Source: Hemileia vastatrix
Taxonomy: Eukaryota > Basidiomycota > Pucciniomycetes > Pucciniales > Zaghouaniaceae
DNA: 64,000 nt
Reading direction: 5' to 3'
Assembly: GCA_030280995.1 (NCBI GenBank)
Contig: JASXTE010000005.1
Coordinates: 3,826,501-3,890,500, forward strand
Position numbers and translations under genes: made by a program. Below, piece by piece: positions 47,420 to 58,769 of the stretch (position 1 is the stretch's first letter; the number at the start of each line of letters is the position of its first letter). Under the pieces are notes generated by a model, which worked only from the letters and a program-made list of their open reading frames with translations, ran no database searches and was not told where the DNA came from.

Positions 47420-50400
47420 GTAATTTGGTTGATAGTCACTTGGGTATGTTTTCTAATAAATCTTCTTCTGCAGGTAATATTATTGAACATGGTGAAAGAA
47501 CAGTTAAACCTGTTAAAAGACAGCTTCCTGTAACTAGTAGCCCTATTGATGTAATTAGCAAATTGTCATTTGATGAACCTTTACATTTAACTTCTACATC
47601 TTTAATTAATCCTTCTCTTGCAATTAAAAATGATTCTGTTCCCCCTGAAATCTATAACTTAATTGAAAAAACTTCTGAGGAAATTTTGAAAGATACCCTT
47701 AATTTTAATATTGTGAAAGACAAACATGTGAGAGATGTGTTAATCCATGAAAATGATAGATTAAATAATTTACACTTGCAATGTAGAGTGAGTTCTTCTG
47801 TACAAGATACAGCTTATTTAAAAATCAAAGAAACCTTGAATATTGTTCTTAGTCAACAAAAACAAATAAGAAGTGACCATAGAGCTATCTCAGATAGAAA
47901 TATCAGTCTGCATAAAACATTGAGTGAATTGAAACCCCTTATTGAGGAAAATTATTCATCCAAAAATGAAATAAAATCTCTACAAAATGAGTTGAAGAAA
48001 CTAAAAAATGACTTCCATGCACTAAGTACCAAACACTCAGTTTCTGAGGACAGAAATGTTCTATCTCTTGCAAAAGTGAATGACCAGATGTCTGAAATTC
48101 CAAGAATAAGAAACTATGTGTCTGACCTACAGGAAAAGTTCTCAACCTTAACCATCAATAATGAATTAAATGAGATTTCTTCCAGTAAGCTGCATAAAAA
48201 TAAAGGGAAAAAACCTGAACAAAGTTCATCCTTTCTTCCTCATATTTCAACCATTAAACAAACTGACAATGAGTCTGTAAAATCTTTTGCCACTAGCAAA
48301 AAATCTTGTGATGGTCATGCACCAGCTGTTTCTGTAAATAATGAAATTTCTGAACACCTGGCTAAACTTCAGGAATTATTACTAATGAATAATTCAAATC
48401 AAAAAGTGGACCATCCCAGTAGTCAGAAAAATTGGCCTAAGTTAGACCAATATCCTACCTTTGATGGTGATTCTTCCTCTGATTGGCAACACTTTATCCA
48501 AAGAATTGATAATTTAAAGAGATCTTATAAACTACCTGATGAGGAAATTGTTTCTAAGCTAATTTCTTTATTTTCCAATGTAGCCTTGATGTGGTATGAA
48601 TCTGTCCTCTTAGATAACAATCATTATACATGGAATGATTGGAAATCCTTGATTGAGAATCAGTTTGGTGGTTCAAAATTCAGGTTAGCTCAGCAAAGAC
48701 TGTATGAGAATACTAGATATGTATCCTCCTCTGTTGAAAAGCCCATTGTTTTTCTGATGAAAATAACTAAAATCCTTAGAGCAATTGATCCAAAGATGGA
48801 TTATGATATTTGGAGAGATAAAATCTTGTATAAATTACCAAATTCTCTTAGGGATTTGATTGTTGCTAGAACTGAGCATGTAAGGGAAAATTCTTCTTTC
48901 ATTAATATCTGTAATGAAGTACTACTCAACCAAAGATATGAACCAAAGAATTACCTTAGTAAATCTTATAATGATCAGAATAAACCTTCTATAAAGCTCC
49001 CAGAAAAATCTGGTAAACCCTCTGCCCCAGTTGCACCTAGAAAATATGCAACAAGTACTTGTTATAAATGTAACAAACCGTGGCAAAAGGGTCATGTTTG
49101 TGACAAGAAAATTCATCTTGTTGAACAAAATGAAGACACTGATGAAGTTGAAATTGATGTCAATAATTCTTCCAGTGACTGTGAAAGTAATATCTCCTAT
49201 GAAAATGAATCTGTTAAAGATGTTTTAATGTTGGAACATGATGTCCATTATTTAAATAATATATCTGAAGATTGTGTATTGAATTTATCTTCAGTAGAAA
49301 ATGCTGAGATAATTAAAGATATTACTAACAATTCTATTCCTATATCCCCTTTAAAGGCACCTGTTATCATTAATGGTAAAAATGTTGATGTAGTTCTTGA
49401 TTCTGGTGCTGGAGGAAGTGTAGTATCTGAAAAAGCTTTGGCTTCAGTGGATATGGATTATTTGAGTAAATTATTACCTATAACTTCTGAAAAATGGAGA
49501 GGGTATGGTTCTACCTTATTTCCTATTGGCAAATACAAAACCTCTGTATTCTTCAAATATAATGGTGGTTTTGTCAGAGCTATTTGTGAGTTTGTTGTCA
49601 TGAAAAATGATAATTTGAGCAATTGGTTTATTATGGGAAATGATATTTTAACAATGTTTGGTGTGAAACTGGACCCAGCAAATAATTGCTTTACATTAGG
49701 AATGAATGGGAAAAGAAAATTCAAAATTTCTTCTCCTAAACCTTCTGGGCATTTGTTGAAATCTTGTAACTCACTCACCCAATGTAAAGGTAGAACAACA
49801 ACTGAAATGGATGATTTATTACATGAAATAAATACCGCTTCTTTTGGTGATCATTTAACTAATGAACAAAAGGATTCTATTGTTGCCTCTATTACCTCTT
49901 TCCCTATGGCTTTTGCTCATGGTTCTCATGTCTTGGGAATTGTTCAGGAAGAGATGAAAATTACCTTATCCTGTAATTTGAGTGATATTCCTCCTTCCCT
50001 TAAGAAAAAACCATATCCTGCTTCTCCATCAAAAAGAAAAGATATTGAAGATAATATTGAAACATTATTGAAAATGAATATCATTGAGAAAGTGGATGTC
50101 ACCCCCAAATATTGTGTCATCTCCCCAGTCTTACTTTCTTATGAAAAAGATAAGGCTAGATTATGTGGAGATTACAGAGCTTTAAATACTTATACTGTTG
50201 ATGATATTTATCCTTTACCCAGAATTAATTCAATACATGCTACCTTGCAAGGTGCAAAATTTATTAGTTGTCTGGATGGTAATAAAGGTTATCATCAAGT
50301 TCCAGTTGAGAAAAATTCTCAAAATTTTTTGCTTATTGCTACTCATATGGGAATATATAAGTATGTTAGGATGCCATTTGGCCCTAAAAATGCTCCTTCA

Positions 50401-52905
50401 GTTTTCCAAAAAGTCATGGATAACACTTTCCATCAAGAAATTATTGAAGGTTGGCTCATGGTTTATATTGATGATATTATTGTTTTTTCTAAAACTTTTG
50501 ATGAACATATGATTCATTTAAATAGAGTTTTCCAAAAAATGGATGAAATCAATATGACCTTATCTTTAAAAAAGTGTAAATTTGGTTTTCAATCTTTGAA
50601 AGTCCTTGGCCATGTTGTGTCAGGCTTACAAATTTGTGTAGACCATAATAAAGTTGCTGCCATTCAAAATGTGAAAGCACCAACTTCTGTAAGAGAGATA
50701 CAAAGTTTTTTAGGTATGTGTGGCTATTATAGACAATATATTAAAAATTATCAGGTCATAGCCTTGCCTCTTACAAAACTAACCAGAAAAGATGTTGCTT
50801 TTCTCTGGAATGATGACTGTCAAAAAGCTTTTAATACATTGAAAAATTGCTTAATGTCAGCCCCTATATTGGCTCTTCCAGATTTTAACAAGCCATTTGT
50901 ACTTTATACAGATGCTAGCTTTATTGGTCTGGGTGCTGCCCTTCACCAAAAGCAAATTATTAATGATAAATCCTCAGAGGTTGTAATTTGTTATATTTCA
51001 AGAACCTTAAGAAATAGTGAATTGAAATATGGTGCCACTCAATTGGAGTGCTTAGCAGTTGTTTGGGCTCTTGAGAAACTTCATTACTACTTGGATGACC
51101 AAAAATTTGAGTTGGTAACTGACTGTAGTGCTGTGAAATCTCTCTTAAACCTCAAAACACCTAACAGACATATGTTCAGGTGGCAACTTGCTGTTCAGGA
51201 ATACAGAGGAAGGATGACTATTATCCACAGAGCTGGAAATGTTCACTCTAATGTTGATATGCTCTCCAGATTGCCTCTGCCAAATAATGACTCCAATCCT
51301 GCTTATGTACCTGAGGATGACACTGTTCATATACATGGTATATTTATAGTTGACATGGAAGAAGAGTTATTACAGTTAATACTGGATTCATATGATAAAG
51401 ATTCTGACTTAAATAAATTAGTTACTATTTTGAATGATCCTAAGAATGCTTCAATTCAAGCATTAATAAAAACTCTTCCTGCAAAATACCAAAATGCTTT
51501 AAATAAAGGAAAGTTTTCTATTGAAGATGGTTATATTTATTATAGAAGGAAGCTTACCAATGTAATTGTTATTCCTCCTTCAATGAAAGAAACTATCCTC
51601 AAACTTTGTCATGATGACATATTAGCTGGTCATTTTGATCTTGAAAAAACATTAATTAGAATCAAAAACACTGCATGGTGGGCTAATATGTCTGAAGACA
51701 CAAAATTATATGTTGAATCTTGTGATTCCTGCCAAAAATCTAAAAAGTTAACAGGCAAGAGAGCAGGGTTATTACAACATATTGAAGCACCTAGTGCTCC
51801 CTGGCAAATCATTAATATGGATTTTGTCACTGGTCTTCCTGTTGCAGGTAAAGACAGCTTTAACTCTTGTTGGGTAATAGTTGATAGATTCACAAAAATG
51901 TGCAAATTTATTCCAACCCACAAAGATGTATCCACCAAAGAATTAGCTTTCTTATGGTGGTCTTACATGTTTAATATTATTGGTTTTCCAAAAGCCATTA
52001 TCTCTGATAGGGATCCAAAATTCACTTCTGAGTTTTGGACCTCTTTGATGGATATTTGTGGCTGTGAGTTAAAATTATCTACAGCTCACCATCCTCAGAC
52101 TGATGGTCTAGCTGAAAGAATGATTCAAACTCTGGAAGATATGATTAGAAGGTATTGTGCCTTTGGTTTAGAATATAAAGATAATGACAGATTTACTCAT
52201 GATTGGGTCACTCTTTTGCCTGGTCTTGAATTTGCATATAATAGCACTGTTCATTCTGTCACTGAGAAAAAGCCTTTTGAGCTTTGGTTAGGTTATGTCC
52301 CAAACACTCCTGCTCAGATTCTCAATAATAAATTACCTAAGTTGGAACTACATCCTGGTGTAAAATCTTTTATGCAAATGCAACAGCTATGCAGAAAACA
52401 TGCTCAGAGTTGTATTGATAAAGCATTTGAATATGAAAAGAAAAGATGGGATAAATCCCATAAAGAATACACATTTAACAAGGGTGATGAAGTGTTGATC
52501 TCTACTGTCCATTTCAATTTACAAGGTAACCACAAATTAAAAGATCCTTTTGTAGGACCATTTGTTGTTAAAAGAATGGTTGGTGATAATGCAGTAGAAG
52601 TTGTATTGTATTCTCCATATGATAGGAAACATCCTGTCTTTCCCATTTCCTTGCTTAAACCTTATACTTCCAACAGTGACTTATTTCCAAAAAGAAGAGG
52701 AAGACCTAAGAAGAACCCTCAGGAAGTCACAGAAACAGCAGAAATTGATAAAATTCTCAATGATAGAATTATCACTTCTGAAAGAGGTACTGAATATTTA
52801 TTGAGATATAAGAACAAATCATCTGAACATGATGCATGGATACCTGGCAAAGAAATTTCAAATCTGCCTGCTCTGTTGAAAAAATACAAAAAGAAAAAAT
52901 CTTAG
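46738..52905 (+). CDS. A Gag-Pol polyprotein
   Basis: 2055 residues. N-terminal Ser/Lys-rich region (1-230) overlaps a second ORF. Then a coiled coil (about 340-440), Gag capsid-like domain (560-740), knuckle CYKCNKPWQKGHVC (775-788), protease LDSGAGG (D888), RT YIDD (1243-1246), RNase H YTDASF (D1392), integrase H1625, H1632, C1662, C1665 and D1695, D1757, E1793 (DX35E), and chromodomain 2002-2050 (IDKILNDR...W.PGKEI). The chromodomain in the family targets insertion to heterochromatin marks. Gag and Pol are in one frame with no shift, so the Gag:Pol ratio must be set by processing or by splicing of the 5' introns. Confidence 0.95.
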   Translation: MSNNLTEKMDNMQVDEIEIDYDADTVSSSKVGHKKSYANTKNSHTAGCGNDRKCKQTKPPSPSTTEGSKASSASRRSSKRLQNKKASSATTNQQPLQSYKRVEDRKYDVQSKGRHIVGSGPRTQEPDSGPGPSSIASQSASTSGSTFTATQLNHPKSKYYGSRAMEMGLSNESLPTECATPSSSSAWPIQNTQFPSTSSSLPTKQEKEGPSTIPNPVPGEVSSSAMVSNLVDSHLGMFSNKSSSAGNIIEHGERTVKPVKRQLPVTSSPIDVISKLSFDEPLHLTSTSLINPSLAIKNDSVPPEIYNLIEKTSEEILKDTLNFNIVKDKHVRDVLIHENDRLNNLHLQCRVSSSVQDTAYLKIKETLNIVLSQQKQIRSDHRAISDRNISLHKTLSELKPLIEENYSSKNEIKSLQNELKKLKNDFHALSTKHSVSEDRNVLSLAKVNDQMSEIPRIRNYVSDLQEKFSTLTINNELNEISSSKLHKNKGKKPEQSSSFLPHISTIKQTDNESVKSFATSKKSCDGHAPAVSVNNEISEHLAKLQELLLMNNSNQKVDHPSSQKNWPKLDQYPTFDGDSSSDWQHFIQRIDNLKRSYKLPDEEIVSKLISLFSNVALMWYESVLLDNNHYTWNDWKSLIENQFGGSKFRLAQQRLYENTRYVSSSVEKPIVFLMKITKILRAIDPKMDYDIWRDKILYKLPNSLRDLIVARTEHVRENSSFINICNEVLLNQRYEPKNYLSKSYNDQNKPSIKLPEKSGKPSAPVAPRKYATSTCYKCNKPWQKGHVCDKKIHLVEQNEDTDEVEIDVNNSSSDCESNISYENESVKDVLMLEHDVHYLNNISEDCVLNLSSVENAEIIKDITNNSIPISPLKAPVIINGKNVDVVLDSGAGGSVVSEKALASVDMDYLSKLLPITSEKWRGYGSTLFPIGKYKTSVFFKYNGGFVRAICEFVVMKNDNLSNWFIMGNDILTMFGVKLDPANNCFTLGMNGKRKFKISSPKPSGHLLKSCNSLTQCKGRTTTEMDDLLHEINTASFGDHLTNEQKDSIVASITSFPMAFAHGSHVLGIVQEEMKITLSCNLSDIPPSLKKKPYPASPSKRKDIEDNIETLLKMNIIEKVDVTPKYCVISPVLLSYEKDKARLCGDYRALNTYTVDDIYPLPRINSIHATLQGAKFISCLDGNKGYHQVPVEKNSQNFLLIATHMGIYKYVRMPFGPKNAPSVFQKVMDNTFHQEIIEGWLMVYIDDIIVFSKTFDEHMIHLNRVFQKMDEINMTLSLKKCKFGFQSLKVLGHVVSGLQICVDHNKVAAIQNVKAPTSVREIQSFLGMCGYYRQYIKNYQVIALPLTKLTRKDVAFLWNDDCQKAFNTLKNCLMSAPILALPDFNKPFVLYTDASFIGLGAALHQKQIINDKSSEVVICYISRTLRNSELKYGATQLECLAVVWALEKLHYYLDDQKFELVTDCSAVKSLLNLKTPNRHMFRWQLAVQEYRGRMTIIHRAGNVHSNVDMLSRLPLPNNDSNPAYVPEDDTVHIHGIFIVDMEEELLQLILDSYDKDSDLNKLVTILNDPKNASIQALIKTLPAKYQNALNKGKFSIEDGYIYYRRKLTNVIVIPPSMKETILKLCHDDILAGHFDLEKTLIRIKNTAWWANMSEDTKLYVESCDSCQKSKKLTGKRAGLLQHIEAPSAPWQIINMDFVTGLPVAGKDSFNSCWVIVDRFTKMCKFIPTHKDVSTKELAFLWWSYMFNIIGFPKAIISDRDPKFTSEFWTSLMDICGCELKLSTAHHPQTDGLAERMIQTLEDMIRRYCAFGLEYKDNDRFTHDWVTLLPGLEFAYNSTVHSVTEKKPFELWLGYVPNTPAQILNNKLPKLELHPGVKSFMQMQQLCRKHAQSCIDKAFEYEKKRWDKSHKEYTFNKGDEVLISTVHFNLQGNHKLKDPFVGPFVVKRMVGDNAVEVVLYSPYDRKHPVFPISLLKPYTSNSDLFPKRRGRPKKNPQEVTETAEIDKILNDRIITSERGTEYLLRYKNKSSEHDAWIPGKEISNLPALLKKYKKKKS
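46813..46876 (+). other. A 5' intron 1 (64 nt)
   Basis: Donor ACT|GTAAGT, branch GCTAAC, acceptor ACTGCAG|GATGTG. Open in the Gag-Pol frame, so retention and removal both give a protein. Conserved with B in position, branch and phase. Confidence 0.78.
47416..47473 (+). other. A possible second intron (58 nt)
   Basis: Donor ATG|GTAAGT overlaps the Trp-stop of the short ORF; acceptor TTCTTCTGCAG|GTAAT; branch-like TCTAAT. In B the matching positions are 43507-43456 (52 nt, acceptor ATATAG|GTAAT). Splicing would again give TGG-TAA, so the short product is unchanged. Weaker than intron 1. Confidence 0.4.
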
Positions 52906-52927
52906 CATTTTTTTTATTGTTTTTTTT

Positions 52928-52939
52928 AGAGTGAGGGAG
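52928..52939 (+). promoter_or_regulatory. A polypurine tract
   Basis: AGAGTGAGGGAG directly before the 3' LTR, preceded by a T-run; B has GTGAGGGAG at the same place. Confidence 0.85.
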
Positions 52940-54081
52940 TGTCAGCCAGGCTATTCCAGGAGTCCAGTAAATGATATATAAATTATAAAACCTTAAAGAG
53001 TGGGTAAAACTTGTATTTAATGAATATAACTTAATATTTTATTACATAATGAAATTATATAAGAATTTTATTATATACAAATGTTACATTAAACTTATTG
53101 GTTATATATATTTTTATATACAATTAAATTGGGCATAATATAATATATTCTACAAATAATGGCGCATTTTTATATATTTAATAATTATCAATTTATATTT
53201 AATTAATTAAAAAACATATATTATAATTACAAGTGTAAATTTGATTTATAATATATTTAAATTAATTACTTAAATTTATATATTAACTAATACCTCTCAT
53301 ATGACACTAAACAATTATTAAGGACGCTTCTTTTGACCCTTAATTGTGTAGAAAAAACAAATAAATTAATTTGAACTAAATTGAGATTAATTGATTGTTT
53401 TGTTGCGTCAAATTATTTTTTTGTTTCACTTAAAATGTTCTCTAATCAGGATGGACCATCTGTTGGGAATTACATTTCTCATAGTTCCTATGTTTCCACT
53501 CTTGTTTAGTTATTTACTATTGTCACTTACTGATTTGGGGATTAATGGCGGGGAAATTGGATTCTTAATTGGGCTTTTAATTAATTGTTTCATGTTTTTC
53601 TCTATATTGTTATGTTTCATTTACTCTTTTTGATATATTTGTTTTATTCCTTTCTAATCATTGTGTTTACTGATATAGTAGCGCTTCAGAGGACCCATTG
53701 CCTATAAAAGGGCCTTGGATAATCCCCTGTAGCCTTATCACTTATTATACACTCAACAATTTAAATACAATTTTTATATTACGTTTATATTCTTTTTATT
53801 AGTAATAAAAATCTAATTAAAATTTTATATAACAATTTAAAGGTTGCTTTAAGTCTGATAGTAATTATTTTGGTTGCCGCGCAGAACTCTTACTTAAAAT
53901 AATATTAATATTAATAAAACCAAGTTGTTGTCATCTCCCAGCTCACTTATCGTTGTTTTTCTCTCAATAAATTAAATAATTTTATTAAATTTTATTTTTT
54001 TTATTACCCATACCTTTTTCCTCCTTCTCCTCCTCTCATTCCTTCCTCCATTTTCTCCTTCTTCTAGACGACCAGCCGACA
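52940..54081 (+). repeat. A 3' LTR (1142 bp)
   Basis: Identical by eye to 44897-46038; followed by the target copy CAAAT. Confidence 0.96.
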
Positions 54082-54086
54082 CAAAT

Positions 54087-54929
54087 CCACTGGAGTGCAC
54101 AGACCTTCAATCCAGATGATGTCACTGCTATCCCCGGCAATTACAGAACTGTGAGGGCTCATCACCTCCCCATGGCGTCCACTTCAAGCAGTTTCAACAC
54201 CCAGACCTCCAGTAAGGACCCTCCATCACTATTAATAATAACACAGAGTCATACCATAAATAGAAAACCCAGATAAAAGCGGATACCTTAAAGAAACAGG
54301 TAAAATAAATGATCAAAAAGAGATTTAATGAAACTAAAAGCATATAAAGGAAACAAATAAAATGTCCAAGCCCTCAATAACATCCCCAAGCATCCATATT
54401 AACCCAGAAACATCCTTCCAACCCATAAATCCGTGAATAACCATCCAAGGAAGTAATTTCAGTTGTCCAAACTGGGTGTATGCGCCTGATATAGGTGTCT
54501 ATGCTTCTGTAGGCGTTGTGAGTCCACTGATTTCATCCATATGACCTAAAATAAGCAGAAAAACAAAGGTTATAGGCTATTAAGGAGCTAAAACCCACTT
54601 ATATACCTAAATATACATAATATACTGCATATTTCACTGAATATGAGATTTATGTATACATATAAGCTTATGTATGTCAATAATTACTTCATATCACTTA
54701 AGATAAGTATATTATGACTCCATTAACACCTTAATAAGTATTATTATGCCATGGATAAGCTATTTAAACTATTATAAATTATATAATAGAATAATAATTA
54801 TATATATATATAATAAAATAATATATATTATTATTTTAACCTTATTTTTAAGATATAAGCTTAATCTAGTTAAGGTTATCTTATTTTAAGCATAAGAAAT
54901 ACTCAGTCCTAAGGATATTTAGGCTGAAA
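54087..54929 (-). repeat. B 5' LTR, right part
   Basis: Continues from 44896 after the second CAAAT (54082-54086). It ends GGCTGAAA; the other LTRs have GGCTGACA, a C-to-A change at the terminal dinucleotide. Confidence 0.93.
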
Positions 54930-54934
54930 GAAAA

Positions 54935-55306
54935 GGGGTTGAGTTTTTGGTTTGACATTCTTTAGAATTAAATTATAAAACGTATATATAGTTAATAGTG
55001 GTAAAGCTTTAGGTTAAATCATTATTATTGTATCTTTCCTTATTTTCTCAGTAATCATTTCTAAATCCTAAATCTTTTATTATTGAGTTTCCAACCCTTT
55101 GTGAGATTTTAAGAAATTTAATATTACCTTTAAATTATATTAGAATTCTCCTCGAACATATCTTGAAGCAGTAGTTCTTCCTTCGAGTCATCTTAGAATC
55201 ACTTCCTTGAACATTTCCTCTGTGTCTCGACGAAGTTTCTAAACTCCTTTCTCTATCTCACTTTCAGGAACACCCTCGACCTTTGTGCGTAGGTCATCCG
55301 GTGACA
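54935..55306 (+). repeat. D 5' LTR, right part
   Basis: Matches 61703-62073, after the second GAAAA copy (54930-54934). No canonical TGG primer site follows; the next bases are GTATCATTTACTTC. Confidence 0.9.
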
Positions 55307-55384
55307 GTATCATTTACTTCTCCATAGTTCTCATTCTTTGCACTACTACGTCCCTTTTCAGGTGTTTTTCTCTAAATTATTAAA

Positions 55385-56575
55385 ATGGCACCTGTTCAAC
55401 GCACTCCTCCTACGGGCGCTACTACTAGAGCTCGCTCCAGAGGCAGGCCAACAGCCACATGGCCTGTTTCCCGCACTCACTCCTTGGAGTCACTCGACCT
55501 AATGGAACAGCAACATTCAGTCCAATATGTAGAAGACATCCCACAAGATTTTGATTACTCTAGTGATGATGAAGAAGGAGAGGATACAATGCACAAGGCA
55601 CCATCCGCCACTGCTACTCACCCTTCTGGGCAACCTTTGGAACCTGGACCATCTAATTCTCTGGAAGATTTCATGAGACTTTTCATGAAGACCCTTTCAA
55701 ATTCAATGTCTTCAGAGGGATCTAAATTCAAAACTCCTTCTATGAAATCTCCTGATAAATTCGATGGAGAACATCCTAACAGATTGTGGCCCTTCTTGAA
55801 AACCTGAAAGCTCCTGTTCCATAATGACCCTCAAACCTTCAATAACGACCGATAAAAGGTTGTTTACATTTCTTCATTCCTAGCCGGAAAAGTAGCAAGA
55901 TGGTTCGAACCTTATCTTCTCACACTCTCTTCGACCAAAACCCACTTACTTATTAATAACTGGGAAAAGTTCAAAGACCAACTCTTCACATTGTTTGGTG
56001 ACCCTAACAAAACTGACAACGCAGAAATTGAACTTGATTTTCTTCGCATGAGTGATAATGGTAAAGCCTCTGAATATATCTTGAACTTAAGAGTACTTAA
56101 AACTCGAGTAGGTTGGAATGATGCTGCCCTCAAGTATCATTTCAAAAAAGGACTTCCTTCAAGGATTCTGGATCAGTTAAATCTTCACGGTCAGAAGATG
56201 ACTACTTTAACGGATTTAATGGATTGAACCCTCGAACTTGACGGTGTTTACCAAGGACGAATTCAACATTGTTGATATTCCAACAAATCTCAAGGCCTAA
56301 ATTTTAAATCGGGACCTTCTTCACACCCATGGACAACTCAATCCTCCTTGACTCAATCCAAACCCAATAAGGGAAAGGAAAAACCTTGACCAAAAGGCTC
56401 GACCCCAGGTGATATCAGTAAAGTACTGGATCCTAAAGGGGAACTTAAAGAAGCTGAGAGGAAGAGGCAAGTAGATAATGGGTTATGTATGTATTGTGGG
56501 GGTAAGCACAAGCTGGAAGATTGTGTAAAATTGAAGGAAAGAGAAGGTACTAGTTCAAGCTCAAAAAACTAGTAG
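55385..56575 (+). pseudogene. D Gag
   Basis: ATG at 55385 (MAPVQRT). In-frame stops at about 55806, 55852, 56225, 56269 and 56388 interrupt one continuous frame. It carries an Arg-rich N-terminus, an acidic patch, the Ty3-type Gag domain (FKDQLFTLFGDPNK...AEIELDFLRM) and a knuckle CMYCGGKHKLEDC (CX2CX3HX4C, one residue short of the usual spacing). Most stops are TGA or TAA where CGA or CAA would fit. Confidence 0.87.
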
Positions 56576-56586
56576 ATAGTTTACTT

Positions 56587-58740
56587 GTGTGCAAAGCAAA
56601 CTCTCTTATCTTGCCCAGTGCACTGAACCTCCATGTCTTAAGGACTGGAGTTGCCTTAAACTGCTTGAGATTCATTCTTTTTAAGGAGGATACCCCCTTC
56701 AGTTGTCTTATAGACTCTGGAGCTTCAATTTCTTTTGTTAGTTTATCTTTTGCCGAGAATTTACAACTAAAATTTACAGATATCAATCAAATTTCAATTT
56801 ACTTGGTCAAATCAGAGGAACCCAAATATTGGGTAAGTAAGAAAGTTTTATGGGTTTTCAACTTTCCGAACTTTCCCTTCTTCGAGTGGGAATTATCAGT
56901 CTTGGACGCCCCAAGAATAGACAATACCATCCTTGGCCATGACTTTTTAACGCATTGGAATCCTGAAATTGATTGGTCATGGGGATTGATCACCCCACGC
57001 ACTAAGTATATTTCTAATTCTTCAATGCAGGTCAATAGGGAGTTAAACAACCCGCCTGACAATGTCCTGCTAGAGGACAAACCTCTGCCAGATGACTTGC
57101 AAGCATCTGATCTTTCTCTAAATGAGCAATTGGCTAACCCTTCTAGCTTGATGACTTCACTCAAAGAGGATTTAAATTGCCTCGAAGTAATCGAATTATG
57201 CTCTCTCAATTCCGGTCTTCCCTTGACAGATTCCCTCGAAGATGATGAGGACAACCAAATCAACATTGAAGCCATTAAATCAACTCTACTGGAAATCTAT
57301 CATGATTTCCTTGATGTTTTCTCAATCCGCAAGGCCGATAAGTTACCACCTCATTGACCCTACGACCATCAAATAGAGTTAATAGGTCCAGTACCTCCGG
57401 CAGGTCCTGTCTATTCTTTGTCAAAGGACCAATCTCAAGTTCTATGAGACTACATTGCAGAGAACTTAGCCAAAGGTTTCATCAGAGCCAGTAAATCTCC
57501 AACCAGCTCCCCTGTTCTTTTTGTAAAGAAAAAAGACGGTAGTCTTAGGTTGTTTGTTGACTATAGAAGCTCAACACAGTCACTAAGAAGAATGCATATC
57601 CTGTTCCTCCTATGTCATTGCTTCTTACCCTTTTCAATGGTGCTAATTTCTTTTCTAAAATTGATCTTAGAGGCGCTTACAATCTTATTGGCATTGTGAA
57701 AGGTCATGAACCACTGACTGCAATGCGCACTAGATTTGGTAGTTTTGAATATTTAGTTATGCCTTTTGGATTGTGTAATGCACCATCGACTTTTCAAACC
57801 TTTGTCAATGACATCTTTCAAGATTTTGTCAAACAATTTTTTGTCGTCTATTTAGATGATATTTAAATTTCCTCGAAGACACTGGATGAACATATTCATC
57901 ATGTTTGACAGGTTCTAAATCATCTTCGAGATCACGGTCTCTACGCCAAGCACAATAAATGTGAATTCCAACTTAAATCAATTGATTTTTTGGGTTTTAC
58001 GTTATCCACTGATGGTTTAGTCATGGACAACAAAAAGGTCCAAAAAGTCCTGGAATGGCCTGAGCCCAAAACTGTTAAATCCCTCCAAGGATTTTTGGGT
58101 TTTGCAAATTTCTATAGAAGATTTATTAAAGATTACTCTAAAACTATTTCCAATCTTACTTCTCTTCTTAGTAAAGATATTTCTTTTGTTTTTACTTCTA
58201 CAGCGCGAAAGGAATTTGAAGCATTGAAGACTGTGTTCACCACAGCTCCAATTCTTCGACACTTTGATCCTACTGCTTTGACAATAGTCAAGACAGATGC
58301 GAGCAATTATGCTATCGCAGGGGTCATTTCTCAATTGAATCTGGAAACAAAACTGTTTCATCCTGTTTCTTTTGAATCACACAAACTCATTGCAGCAGAG
58401 TTAAAGTATGAAATTCATGACAAAGAGCTTTTAGCTATTATTCACTGTCTTAAAAAATGGCGCTCTTTTCTTCTCAGCATAGATAGTTGTTTTCAAATTT
58501 TAACAGACCATAATGCTTTGAAATACTTTATGTCTTCCAAAGTTTTAACCAGGCGTCAAGCCAGGTGGGCTGAATTTATGTCTGAATTTCCTTTTCTATT
58601 TCCTATTGCCCAGGTAAGAACTGCATTGTCCCAGATATCCTGTCACGTCTGGATGACATTTACCCACAGCGGGGGGACACATTTTCTGACAAGAACCCAG
58701 CAAATGTGAAATCAATTTTCAACAAATCAATGTTAACGAC
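56587..58740 (+). pseudogene. D protease, reverse transcriptase, RNase H
   Basis: Protease at 56587-57357 (LIDSGASISFVS near 56707). RT begins after a TGA at 57355-57357 ([18 protein letters not shown]) with another TGA near 57447. One base is missing near 57564, changing frame into 57612-57866 (palm, VVYLDDI) with TAA and TGA at 57863 and 57907. Then 57990-58709 gives GFLGFANFYRRFIKDYS and RNase H (VKTDASNYAIAG). A frame change near 58610 leads into CIVPDILSRLDD, after which homology stops. Confidence 0.9.
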
Positions 58741-58769
58741 TCCAAGAGGAACTTAAATCAAATTTGGAA

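Larger units (their letters stand above)
44897..54081 (+). mobile_element. Chromovirus A (Ty3/gypsy), intact and young
   Basis: LTRs 44897-46038 and 52940-54081 are both 1142 bp with no difference seen by eye; target duplication CAAAT. One open Gag-Pol frame of 2055 codons with all catalytic residues, primer site, polypurine tract and TATA box. It inserted into the 5' LTR of B in the opposite orientation. It is the youngest insertion in the window and a candidate autonomous element. Confidence 0.96.
36929..54929 (-). mobile_element. Chromovirus B (Ty3/gypsy), split by A
   Basis: Target duplication GAAAA (36924-36928, 54930-54934). LTRs 36929-38105 and 44563-44896 joined to 54087-54929, each 1177 bp with about ten differences by eye. 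Internal region 38106-44562. Pol is one intact 1368-codon frame; Gag has one stop and one frame change. Same family as A by LTR ends, primer site, polypurine tract, domain order and the overlapping accessory ORF. Confidence 0.93.

Noticed and set aside
47416..47498. Second intron that returns the spliced short ORF to the Gag frame
   Set aside because: The good acceptor (47473) gives the wrong phase and a stop; in-phase AG sites such as 47498 have no pyrimidine tract.
55307..55325. D primer-binding site of the iMet type
   Set aside because: Only GTATCA matches; too short and without the TGG start to call.
56799..57275. Minus-strand 158-codon frame in D
   Set aside because: Mirror of the protease-RT coding frame; no motifs, no promoter or splice signals.
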